Shown: positions 51,976-61,598 of the stretch, piece by piece
Layout of the letters: each line of letters opens with the position of its first letter
Position numbering within the stretch: position 1 is the stretch's first letter
Assembly (NCBI RefSeq): GCF_003945595.2
Contig: NW_024103441.1
Span: 124,001 to 188,000 of the forward strand
Length of the DNA stretch: 64,000 nucleotides
Source of the DNA: Pipra filicauda
Taxonomy: Eukaryota; Chordata; Aves; Passeriformes; Pipridae
Reading direction: 5' to 3'
Notes under the pieces: model-generated
The model's database searches: none
Seen by the model: the letters and a program-made list of their open reading frames with translations, nothing else
What the model was told of the DNA's origin: nothing
Made by a program: the position numbers and the translations under genes

Positions 51976-53155
51976 GGTTTAGCTTTGGCAAAGAAAGGCT
52001 GAATTTTCTTTTGGCAGCTGCTTTACCCTGTAACATTCAGCAGTAGTGATGCCCTCTCAAAGTTAGGTCTCCTCCCTTCAACAGCAAATGAATTCCCAGA
52101 GCTACAGTGTGTGACAGCAGCAAAACTGGATGTACTCTATGTAAGTACCTACAAGTGCATGCATATAAGTAAAGTAAGAGTATTCCAAGAAACTGTCTGT
52201 CTCCAGTGTTTTTCAGACTTCTGAGTCCTCAAAACACCTTCTCCACTTTTTATCCAAGTGAAGCATCACCAGCTTCTAAAGAATTTTGTACCAAAGGGGA
52301 AGCTTTCCACTCACAGAAGGAGCTGCTTCTGAGCAGGCTGGTTTACAGCACTAGGGAAAGGGAGAGGAACAGACACTGAGCCAGCATGGAAAAGGCTCAG
52401 GGAGATTCCAGGCAAGAAATCCAACTTGCCTGTTAAAGAATCTTGTATTTCTGTCAGTCATGGCATCAGAGACACACTGACAAGGCAGCTCCAGGACATG
52501 GCAGCACACTGGAGAACAGCACCAGCAGCAAGGTCAGAACAGATTCACCAGCAAACTGGTAACACCAACATTATTAAAAATGGAAAAATTCCCCAAAGCA
52601 GGAACAAGTCCCAGAACACAAAACCCATCCACACCTCCCTCCTCCAGATAAACTCTTCCATGTCCACTCTTTCAGCAGCAGAAGGACCAGCTGGTCAGGT
52701 TTGTCCTACAACTGTGAGACACCCATGTACCTCTGACAGCCCCAGCTACTCTTCCCACTGGGATTAAAGGACTTGGAGGTGTGTTCCCAAGGACCCACAA
52801 TTCTGAAATACCAAGTAATTCTGCTTGTTAACCTTGGCCAAATGTTGAGTTTTGGTTTGGGGTTTTCTGTGTGGGTTTGTTTTGTTCTTTAAACTAAAAG
52901 TTTAGCGTGTTACCTCAATTCTCCTTCTCCAGCATTCCATTTCTGGTTTTTCCTCCATTATCTCCACCTGTTACTTTAAAGAGGGGATGACAGAGACACT
53001 TATATTTTCCATTTATATCAGACACAGCAGCATGTAACCCAGATGGCAATGTACAGCATGGGCAGGGAACTGCAAGTGAATAATAAGGGGGAAGTGTGTG
53101 ATCAATTGATCAATGTTGAGCTCCAAGCTCAATAAAACAAAGCATATGTGCATAC
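51976..53155 (+). other. B3GALT9: B3GALT9 3' UTR (inferred)
   Basis: From the TAA at 51,973 the first canonical AATAAA on the plus strand is at 53,131-53,136, followed by a TATGTG-containing segment. This suggests a 3' UTR of about 1.2 kb. It contains a 14-bp perfect palindrome (53,099-53,112) shortly before the signal. Confidence 0.55.
53131..53136 (+). terminator. Poly(A) signal AATAAA, probably of B3GALT9
   Basis: AATAAA followed within 15 bp by GCATATGTGCATACAT, a GT-containing downstream context. It is the first canonical hexamer after the B3GALT9 stop. Confidence 0.55.
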
Positions 53156-54394
53156 ATAAAAAAAAATCCCCTTGTTTGGCATCTCTGCCTATTCTAAAAT
53201 ATTGTCTTTGGCAAATGTACTATGCAAAGCAGATGCTAAAGACTGAGCACACAGAGTAGCCTTCAAAAGCAGCAGCTGAAAACACACATGGAAGAGACTC
53301 ATGAATTGCAGAAAAGGTTTATATATTGATTTCTTTTACTGAGGTTTGTAGCATATGGCTCATACAGAGCGACCAGCACACAAAGCCACCTAAAATAACA
53401 AAGTTGAACTGCCCAAAACAAGTGCAAAGTAAGGACTTCTATATTCTTTTCATTTCCTTGTCAGTGCTTTGATGTTTTTTTTTCTGGATGCAGGACTCGT
53501 GAAGCTCCACGTTCTCTATTTACAAACAAGACACTGTGGTACATTTCTCACCAGCAGATAGTTTTGGGGCACATTTGGGGTGAAAGCAGCAGCAGTGTCA
53601 TGGAGGAGGACAACTTTTGTCCATCTTGGAGCAGCAGGGCAGATCACTCCTCTCAGACACTTAGCAAACATGAAGGGATCCTCCCCAGCTCCTCTGAGCC
53701 CACTTGCACTCCTTGGCAGCATTTTTTGGCAACAGCAGCTGCACCTCCACCTCCCACAGACAAGGAGAGAGTTCCTGCATGACTGGATCCTCCTGCTTCC
53801 CTGGCAGCACAGGGACATGGGGTGAGCATTGCCAGAGTCATCCCTGACTGACACATCACTAAAACAAGCCCCAAAGCAGCAATTCCATGGTTCATTATGC
53901 TCCCCCCTCAGCTATTCCTCAAATATGTCCTCAACAAAAATAATATATTTGATATAAAGTACACTGTGGTCTCTGTTTATGGACAAAGACACATCTTGAT
54001 TCTCTCCCACAGTTATCTGACACCTTCAAAAGAAGATTCCAGTACATTTCCACCCTCCTGGTTCATTCACACCCTCAAACACAAAAGTTTCATGTTCTTA
54101 CCCCTTTAACTCGGGCAACTAAAATCATATGTTTCTTTAAATAACACTTAAAAAAAATTCATCTCTGTTAAAAAACGGTATAAACAATTAAAGATTTGGT
54201 TCTGAAGTAGCTTTGTAGTGCTACAGCTCAGGCTCCTTTTGAGCCACTAAACTGAGCTGCCACACCACGTTGCAGCCAAGAGAGACAAAGCTCCAGTTTG
54301 GTTTGATCCACTACAGCATTGATTTGTTTTCAGAAGGGCTACAAGGTTTGTTTTTTAAATCTTCAGCATAAGATGTAAACAATATTTAGGGTTA

Positions 54395-54400
54395 TTTATT
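54395..54400 (-). terminator. Poly(A) signal AATAAA (minus), probably of PSMD5
   Basis: TTTATT on the plus strand gives AATAAA on the minus strand, about 600 nt after the PSMD5 stop. It is the first canonical hexamer downstream of that stop. B3GALT9 and PSMD5 therefore end tail to tail, with about 1.2 kb between the two signals. Confidence 0.5.
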
Positions 54401-54999
54401 CAAGCAAGACTCACATCCAGCAGGTTGAGAACAGAAGAGAATCCAGTTCATACTCCCTCATGTGGACAGAGTGTGGCTTATTCTCAGCAACAGGATTCTG
54501 ACAGGGTAAAGAGTGTGTTCCATGCAAGTGCCAATTTGGGCAGATATAAAAAAAGAATATTTAAAAAAAAAAAAAAAGATAAACTATGGCAGCATCTGAG
54601 GTCACAAACCTCAAGGTGTTTTGGTGTTTGGTTTTTGCCTTTTTTAACTGAACTGGAACCTACTGAGAAAACACGATAGAAACTTCAAATCCGACAACAA
54701 TTTAACCAACCACCAACAAATTCTGCAAAATCAAACCCAGTCAGTAGTTGGGAAGTGCAGCAGTTGGGAAGTGCTTACCTGGGTTGTCTCATGACAGCAC
54801 ACAGGGAACTTCTGCCGTGACATTTATGGGGAAACATCGAATAGGCTTTAATTTGCTCTCATGACTCATTTCAAACAGAGTCAAAATATCCTCACATTCC
54901 TTTAAAGAGACAACCTAAAGACACCCCAGTGTGGAGAGTCTTTACACATTGTACCTCAACCCCTGTTTCAGGAACACATTTTGCAAGACACCAGTGACA

Positions 55000-55257
55000 T
55001 TATTCTGCTCCTTCCACAGCTGTGGTAGAAACTGCCTTGACATAGTAAGGGCCCTCCTGCAGGTAAGCCCTGAGCCTCAGGTAATACTGATTCCCAAAGA
55101 TCTCTGCAATTGTTTTGGAGTTTACCAGGGCCTTCACCAGTTCGTATTTAGCATCCTTGGAAGCTTTGTCAGGCTCCACAGATCTGTCCACAACGTACTC
55201 CACAAACCCCGGGCTGTGCAGCATCAGCTTCTGGGCCCATGGTTGATTTGCAATGGC
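55000..55257 (-). CDS. PSMD5: PSMD5 exon 10 (terminal coding exon)
   Basis: [20 protein letters not shown] to [16 protein letters not shown] and TAA; acceptor GTTTTTAG. This is the most conserved part of the protein relative to the mammalian sequence as I recall it. Confidence 0.96.
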   Translation of the reverse strand, partial: AIANQPWAQKLMLHSPGFVEYVVDRSVEPDKASKDAKYELVKALVNSKTIAEIFGNQYYLRLRAYLQEGPYYVKAVSTTAVEGAE

Positions 55258-58200
55258 CTAAAAACAGGAAGAGGTGTGGGAGATGGAAAACATCTCATTT
55301 TAATCCCCCCAAAAGCAGTTACACAGTAGGTTCTTCGGCAAACAGCCAAGGAACAGGAGAAATGAAATGAGATACTCGTTGCACACAGTGGTTCCACAAC
55401 TCAAATCAAGCAGCAGGGTCTAACACTGCACAACAAGCACAGCTCAGTGCTGATCTTCAAAGTTTGAAGGGAATTATCACAGCAGTGCCTCTGGGATGGA
55501 GGCAGCACCCTGGAGCAGAGCTGTTGCCTTTTTTAACCCCCTCCAATTTACTGGAGACATTACAGACATGACATGTCTGCTGCCTTCTTTAAACGGGGAT
55601 TGCAAGTGGGGCACAGGGAAAAAGGCCTATTTCTGACCATTTCTGGGCTTCAGCAAGAATTCTGGGGCATTAACTTTAAAAAAAAATCGATAAATCTGAG
55701 ACTGAAGGGCAACATAATTCACTCCCTGATCTTTAAAAGCAAAAGGTACTTACAGTGAACACTCGTAAAGCCCCACAGTGGAGGTCAGGGAATGGCTGAG
55801 TGCTGATGCTCCTGAAGAGTTCCAGGGGCTGGCTGGACAGGGATGTGAACCAGGATTCTGTCATCCTTAAAAGGTCTTCTGTCTGCTGCTCTGGCTGCAC
55901 AAATCACACCCAAAACCAAAAGAGTTTGATTAGGATTAGGAAAAGCTTTCAGGTTTTCAGTGTATGTTCAAATGGTTTCCTCACTCCTGTAGAGCTCCAC
56001 CATTAAACCCAGATGGCTGGACCTAAGGCACACACACAGGGATTAGAGCAGTTGCCACCATCCCTTTAAGCACAAGGATATTAACCTGTTTATTCTCATT
56101 CCCTTATCAATGAAGTCTTGACTTCATATTTTATAAACATTTCAGAACACCTGGTTTCTTACAAAGTCAACCCTTAAGCAAATAAATAAGGGAATTTCTA
56201 AACAGTAAAATCAGTGGCTCAGAATACTAGAGAGCACCACTTCTACCCAAGCCAGAGGCTTCAGAAGATCTTCTCACAATTACTCAGGTATAATAACAAT
56301 TTCATTCTTGTAGATTTAAAGGAAAAAAAGAACAAACAAGCACCAACTTACAGGCAAGTAAAGAAGAGATGAAATGGCATCCAAGCACCGCAGCCGTAGC
56401 TCCGTGGGGGCATTCTTGGCCTGGTGCCCTATTTTGCTCAACAGGTTTTGGAACCTACTTCCTTTCAAAACAAAAGAAAAGTGCTTCTAGTTAATTGAGT
56501 CAGACCTGTACAGGAGTACAGAGTTACCCCTCAGTCCCATTAGAAATGTATTTATTAGGTAAATACATTTTCCAATTCCTTTTACACCAAATCAATCCAC
56601 TCTTGTGTCACACTGAGAAAGTTTTATTATAGAAAACAGGTACTAACTAGTTTTCTGTAAAACCTGTTTGCCTTCCACATTTGATCCCAGGATTCCCAGG
56701 GTGTCCACAGCCACTCCAATCATGGTTGGATCCTGACTTTCTGCCATTTCAAAGACTTTTTCCATGAAGACAGGGTATCGCTCACAGATCTGCTGGGGAC
56801 TGTCTACAACTGCCAGATTCCCAAAAAACTTCACAAATCCTGAGAAAACAAAGACCAAAATAAAGCACTGAGGGGAGAAACAATAACTTCAGCAATGACA
56901 AAACTAAATGTGGGATTGTTTTGTTGCTAAATTTGTATTATCAGTCTGAACAGTGTGTAAAGACAGAACTAAAGGAAAAGCCAAAATTTTGTCAGTTCCT
57001 TAATTCACAACCTTTACATTCCTAAAAAAATTCTACAATAACACAAACTTCAAAAGGTACAGCACTTCCCTGTACTACCTCTATTAATGAGGAATATTAT
57101 TCACGTGTCAGTCTTGCCCTTCAGCATTTTTTATAGATATCCAATATTTTATATATTGAACTCTTTCTATATCCAATCTAATATTCAAAAATTCACATGA
57201 GCTTTCAAAAGAGAGGCTTAACAATTCGACTCATTAACTAAAGCAGGCAGTAAAGCCTGTAAACAAGAAGTGCATGATGTTACCTGGCAAATAGAAGCTG
57301 GAGAAAGGATCAGACTCTGCTCCAAGGATGATGTTTGAGATTTTATCAATCACTCCTTGTTGAGCCAGGTACTGCCGGCCCTGGGGGGTGTGGGCCAGCG
57401 AGGTCACCATCTCTATACAGGTGGCTCTGGAACACACAAACACTTCGTTTGGCTTGGTTTAGAGGGGTTTTGAAGTATTCAGTGATTAAAAAAAAAAAAA
57501 CAAACCAACAAACCCATACCTGTAAGACAAAATCCAAATAAAAAAAACAAAACAGAAATCACCTCAATTGTCAAACACTCCTCCAAGCTCACTCAGCTCT
57601 TACTTGAGGTGCAGGAAAGAATTTAAAGTGTTCGTACTGCAGCCAAACAATTATCACATCACACTGGGGAAGCTTCACCTCAGCTCTCAAATTAATGTAT
57701 AAAGTATTTTACACTCGAGGAGGTTTAAGAAGAGGCAGATAAAGCGTTTTCCTGAAAAGGGTTTCACAAAACCCACACACAAATGTGTTTACAGAGTGTT
57801 ATTTTAAGACTGAATATCAGAGTTTTACCAAGCCCAACTTACCTGACCAGCACATCCTCTCCAGTGAGCTCCCCAATTAACTCAGATATTAACCCACTGT
57901 TTGCACAGTAATTCAGGGACTCTGCTGACACTGAAGAAATCTCCACAATTAACTGAAGAAAAACAAAAAGAAAGGATGGTTTATAAAAACATTCTAATGA
58001 TAACAATTCACAGTAACAGCCAAATACACCTTATAATGCTGATTAGCAAATAGAGAATATATCAAATAGAGAATTTCATGGTGTTTTCATCATTAACCCA
58101 AAGGTTTGCCTGAAATATGTTTGTAAGGAGTCCCAAGCTTACAGCACATTTATTTCCATTCACAGCCACTTTTCCCTCTGCTATTCCCATTAAGCTCTAG

Positions 58201-60142
58201 AATGGCTAAATTGTGTTATTTCTTCTTAACCATCCACCTCTAAACTGACACACTTGGCATCTCTCTCATCTCTTCCCCCTCCAGAACTTTCAGCAGCGCT
58301 TCACATGCAGAGGTTAAGAGACCACAGCAGCCATTTGAATCTTCCTTTCAGAAAGTTCACAAAGGCAGTGATAAATGTTGCTTTAAGAGCCATAAAGCCC
58401 AGGCTGTGCCTCAGACCCCCCAGAGAACTGCAGCCCCACCTCGTACACTCGGTACCGAACAATGTCACTCGTGGCCATGACATTTCTCAGGTCACTCAAC
58501 AAACTGCTCACAAACAAAGCCTCCAGACCTTCTTGTGTCTGGGCTATTCTGGACAGGGATTTGATGGCCTGGAAGCAAAAAACAGGAGCTTGGTATTAAA
58601 AAAAAAACAATAAAAAAAAAAAATCCAAGATTATCAGGCTTATGTTCTTTATTAACTTATTAAGTCTAGTTACACGTTAATTTTAATTACAACTCATTTT
58701 TTGTTGATGAGAGCTAGTTGTGGTTATTGTTATCCAGGTGTCTGGCATCAAATTCTGATTTACAAGTTCACTTTGGCACCAACATCTACTGGAAGATGAC
58801 AGTTCTGGGTAAATTTTCTGTCACAACTAAGCAATTTCTCGTAACATCTTTCAAGCACCACGAGCTCTCTTTCCCTCAGGGAAGGGCAAAAGCTCTTCAT
58901 CTTGGACACATGGAAAAGGTGGTTTGTGCAGGGGAATTAACAACAAAGCCCAGCTCACCTCCTTGGCCACTGCAATCTTCTCTCCCCCGATGCAGTTTAT
59001 TATTTGCCGTAACAGCTCCGGGCTGTTGAGAATTTCTGTGACAGCACCTGGGTCTTCAACAATCCGCCCAACCTGAGCAAATAATTAGAGAAAATAACGT
59101 TAAAGCGAGCTTTTTCCACTGTGAGGACATTCAAGCACTGGAAGAGCTCCACAGACAGCCACAATCACCATTCTGGGATCAAAATTCCACTGGCCAACAC
59201 CCTGAGCAGCTGCTTTTAGCTGAGCGTGAAACTTCCAGAAGCCCATTCCAAACCACAATGTTTCCAAACCACAAAAAAAGGGTCTTTTAAATCACTGCAA
59301 GAAGTGTCAAGTTGCCACAGCCTCTCCCTCTTTGCTGCTTACACCATATTGCTTAAAGTATCCCGAATATAAAAATGTTGCTGCTTTTAATTCTTCCAGC
59401 ACCTGCTGGTGGTGCTGGCCAGGAAAGCTTTAGCCATAAGTTTCATTTACAAGTTACTTTTGACAGGACAGCTTTATACATTATAACTGAATATCATAAA
59501 CACACTGCACAGTGTGTTTATGCACAGGTTATCCTAAAATGTGTGCGTGTGTAAGAGCATAATTCTTGCAGTGCTGTGGAGCTTTTATCGCAAATTAAGG
59601 CATGAAACAGCAGTAAGAGCTGAGGACTGACCCAGCCTGGCTCCACACAGAGCTGGAGGAACTTCCGTACCTGGGCTATGGTGAGGATCTTCACGGAGTC
59701 CTCGGGGTGACAAAGCCCTTTCTGGAGTTCTTCCCGGAGGTTCTGGATCACGTACAGGGGGTCCAGGGCCTGCAGGAGCCTCTCCAGGATGGAAACACAC
59801 GCGGACACCTGTTCCCTGGGCGGGATGGAGAGGAAACCGAGCCCGTGAGGAGGAAGGGGGGGCAAGGCTGTGCCAGCCGTGCCACCCCCACCCTGAAGGA
59901 GCCGGGGAGGAACAGGAACAGCAGCGAGGGGGCGGCGGGGCCGCTCACCGGTCATTGGCGCTGAGGAGGGCGAAGAGCGCTCCCAGGTGGTGCTCGCCGA
60001 GGCGGGCGCGGAGGGCGGCGGGCGGCACGGCCTGCAGGGCGACCCGCAGGGCCCGTAGCTCCTCGAGCTCTGCATCCCGCCGGGCCGCCCGCTCCAGGAG
60101 CGCCGCCGCCACCTCCGCCATCTTGGCCGCCGCCTCCGCCAT
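55000..60142 (-). CDS. PSMD5: 26S proteasome assembly chaperone PSMD5 (S5b), complete, ten coding exons
   Basis: PSMD5 is a cytosolic ARM/HEAT-repeat chaperone that holds the ATPase subunit PSMC2 (Rpt1) during assembly of the proteasome base and is released from the finished 26S particle; yeast Hsm3 is the counterpart. Exons on the minus strand: 60142-59949, 59815-59671, 59072-58959, 58568-58440, 57952-57843, 57426-57284, 56839-56648, 56461-56352, 55894-55754, 55257-55000. Every junction has GT-AG and the phases agree, giving 511 residues from the ATG at 60,142 or 504 from the ATG at 60,121. The human protein, as I recall, is 504 long and aligns from the second ATG, though both have good contexts. 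Recognisable blocks: [68 protein letters not shown] and the C-terminus [16 protein letters not shown]. The gene is intact. Confidence 0.97.
55754..55894 (-). CDS. PSMD5: PSMD5 exon 9
   Basis: 47 codons, [16 protein letters not shown] to [13 protein letters not shown]; acceptor TTTGTGCAG, donor ACT|GTAAGT. Confidence 0.95.
56352..56461 (-). CDS. PSMD5: PSMD5 exon 8
   Basis: [18 protein letters not shown] to [13 protein letters not shown], donor CCT|GTAAGT. The acceptor reads TTTTGAAAG, with a purine before AG and a short pyrimidine tract. It is the only frame-compatible choice and gives QKT-R-SRF across the junction. Confidence 0.88.
56648..56839 (-). CDS. PSMD5: PSMD5 exon 7
   Basis: [20 protein letters not shown] through [19 protein letters not shown] to KQVLQKT plus one base; donor A|GTTAGT. 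Largest internal exon of the gene. Confidence 0.95.
57284..57426 (-). CDS. PSMD5: PSMD5 exon 6
   Basis: [20 protein letters not shown] to [10 protein letters not shown] and a split glycine; acceptor TGTGTTCCAG, donor G|GTAACA. Confidence 0.95.
57843..57952 (-). CDS. PSMD5: PSMD5 exon 5
   Basis: [16 protein letters not shown] to ELTGEDVLV and a split arginine at AG|GTAAGT; acceptor TTTTCTTCAG. Confidence 0.95.
58440..58568 (-). CDS. PSMD5: PSMD5 exon 4
   Basis: 43 codons, [19 protein letters not shown] to [11 protein letters not shown], acceptor TGCTTCCAG, donor GAG|GTGGGG. Confidence 0.95.
58959..59072 (-). CDS. PSMD5: PSMD5 exon 3
   Basis: 38 codons from [16 protein letters not shown] to [10 protein letters not shown], acceptor TTTGCTCAG and donor GAG|GTGAGC, phase 0 on both sides. 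Confidence 0.95.
59671..59815 (-). CDS. PSMD5: PSMD5 exon 2
   Basis: Acceptor CCGCCCAG, then [20 protein letters not shown] and later [13 protein letters not shown], donor CAG|GTACGG in phase 0. Intron 1 (59,816-59,948) is only 133 bp. Confidence 0.95.
59949..60142 (-). CDS. PSMD5: PSMD5 exon 1
   Basis: Encodes [20 protein letters not shown], then [16 protein letters not shown] and [10 protein letters not shown], ending with a split arginine at donor CG|GTGAGC. The first helices of the ARM/HEAT fold start here. It is alanine/arginine-rich and CpG-dense, unlike the later exons. Confidence 0.93.
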
Positions 60143-60152
60143 GTCCGCGAAA

Positions 60153-60252
60153 CATCGCGAGAGCTCGGGCCACCCGTAGCGACGGCCGGGCAGAAGTATC
60201 GCGAGAACTCCACCCGCCTTGAACAAGGGTTGGGCGGGGTTATCGCGAGATT
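60153..60252. promoter_or_regulatory. Three TCGCGAGA elements at exact 44-bp spacing
   Basis: ATCGCGAGA occurs at 60,154, 60,198 and 60,242. The sequences after the first and third share GCCACCC..TAGC..GACG, so the array looks like a decayed 44-bp tandem repeat with the core preserved. Confidence 0.85.
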
Positions 60253-60259
60253 TCCGCCA

Positions 60260-60290
60260 CCCTTAGCAACGACGCGGCGGTTGCTAAGGG
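60260..60290. promoter_or_regulatory. Inverted repeat CCCTTAGCAAC / GTTGCTAAGGG (X-box-like)
   Basis: Two perfect 11-bp arms are separated by 9 bp (GACGCGGCG). GTTGC and GCAAC half-sites resemble RFX X-box halves, but here they face outward with a longer spacer than the usual 0-3 bp. Confidence 0.55.
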
Positions 60291-61091
60291 CGCCTTTCGC
60301 GTCCGCAATGTAAACAAATGTCGGCGCACCACGCCCCGTCTTGGCTCCGCCTGATTCGGGCGTGGTCAGAGATGGGCGTGGCTCTGCTGACTGGCGGGGC
60401 GTGGCCCTGCTGGGGGTGTGGTCCCGCTGAGGGGGTGGGGGGGCTTGGCCCCCGATGTGTTCGACCTGCGTTTTCTCACCTTTTGTGGAACATAGTTGGT
60501 GTCCTCAGATAACTTCTACAATAGTAAAGAAAAGAATAAACAATATCTTCTTTCTAAACTATACTGTGTGTCTGTGTTTAGAGAGCTCCTAAAATCGGGT
60601 CCCAGAGCAGACCCCCCAAATGGTGTCACCCCTGCGATGGGGGGATCTGGAGGGGTTTGCAAGGGGGGCAGAGCCGGGACCCTCTCAGCCCTAGGGACAG
60701 CTCGGCCACTGCAAAAAAACTCGGGATTTGTTTTTCAAACCACCTGAGAAAATGTCAGTTTTTCGACCCCTGGACAATTAAGTGAAGGAAAGCCCTGCAG
60801 AGCCCGGGGCTATTTCACACCTCCTGAGACCCCCAAGGTGGCAACGTGTCATCGGCACCTTCCAGACCACAGAGGGACAGGTTCTAAATCCAGGCTGGAA
60901 TATGTTTTACAGCTTATGGGAACTGACAGGAACCCAGCAAAGTTACAGCAGGAACACAATCAAGTTACAGCAGGAACCAAATGAAGTTATGGTGTGAGAC
61001 AGAGAGCAGCACTCGGTTCCTCCTTGCTGGAGGTTTTAGGCACAAACAACACAACAGGACTTGGCAGCTGCCTGACGGTTTCTATCCAAAG

Positions 61092-61337
61092 AGTACAGAG
61101 CTCTGGCAACATTAAATCTGAGAAAATAACTGGTTTATGGATGAGAAATTCAAAGCAAAAGTGACAAGTGGCATCAAAGGTCTCAGAGCATCGGGGACAG
61201 CACAGGGAGAACTGAAAAGTACAGAGCCCTGACAACATTAAATCTGAGAAAATAACTGTTTTATAGATGGGGAATTCAAAGCAAAAGTGACAAGTGGCAT
61301 CAGCAGGTCTCAGAGCACCAGGGACAACACTGGAGAG
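61092..61337. repeat. 126-bp tandem duplication
   Basis: Copy 1 (61,092-61,217) and copy 2 (from 61,218) share AACATTAAATCTGAGAAAAT, TTCAAAGCAAAAGTGACAAG and GGTCTCAGAGCA. Since 126 is divisible by three, a minus-strand frame stays open through both; its peptide matches nothing I know. Confidence 0.9.
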
Positions 61338-61573
61338 AGAGATTTCCCCAGCACACGTTGGGGCAAGAGTTTGATAATACACCACCCAGGGGTTTGTTTG
61401 TCCCTGCTATGGTTGGACCCCACTTTTGGACAATCCATCCCCCCAGCCCCGCGGGTCAGGCAGGTGCAGAGAGGGGGATGCCAAGGCTCGGGGTGGCAGG
61501 AGGGGACAGAACACTGTGCTGTCCCCTGTCCCTGCCCCAGCCCCTCGCCGGGCAGGCAGGCGGGTACCAGGCT

Positions 61574-61598
61574 GGAGGAAGAGGAGGAGGAGGAGGAG
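61574..61598. repeat. (GGA)n microsatellite
   Basis: Eight near-perfect GGA/GAA triplets in a row. It lies in intergenic DNA with no gene assigned. Confidence 0.85.

Larger units (their letters stand above)
59900..60440 (-). promoter_or_regulatory. PSMD5: CpG island promoter of PSMD5
   Basis: The island covers exon 1 and about 300 bp upstream. It has no TATA box. It carries three TCGCGAGA elements (60,155, 60,199, 60,243), an inverted GTTGCTAAGGG pair (60,260-60,290) and several GGGCGTGG boxes (60,360-60,430). Such CGCG elements are typical of housekeeping promoters. Whether it also fires rightward is not known; no plus-strand gene is seen there. Confidence 0.7.

Noticed and set aside
60987..61385. 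Minus-strand frame with an internally repeated peptide (CHFCFEF twice)
   Set aside because: The repetition comes from the 126-bp tandem duplication, whose length is a multiple of three.
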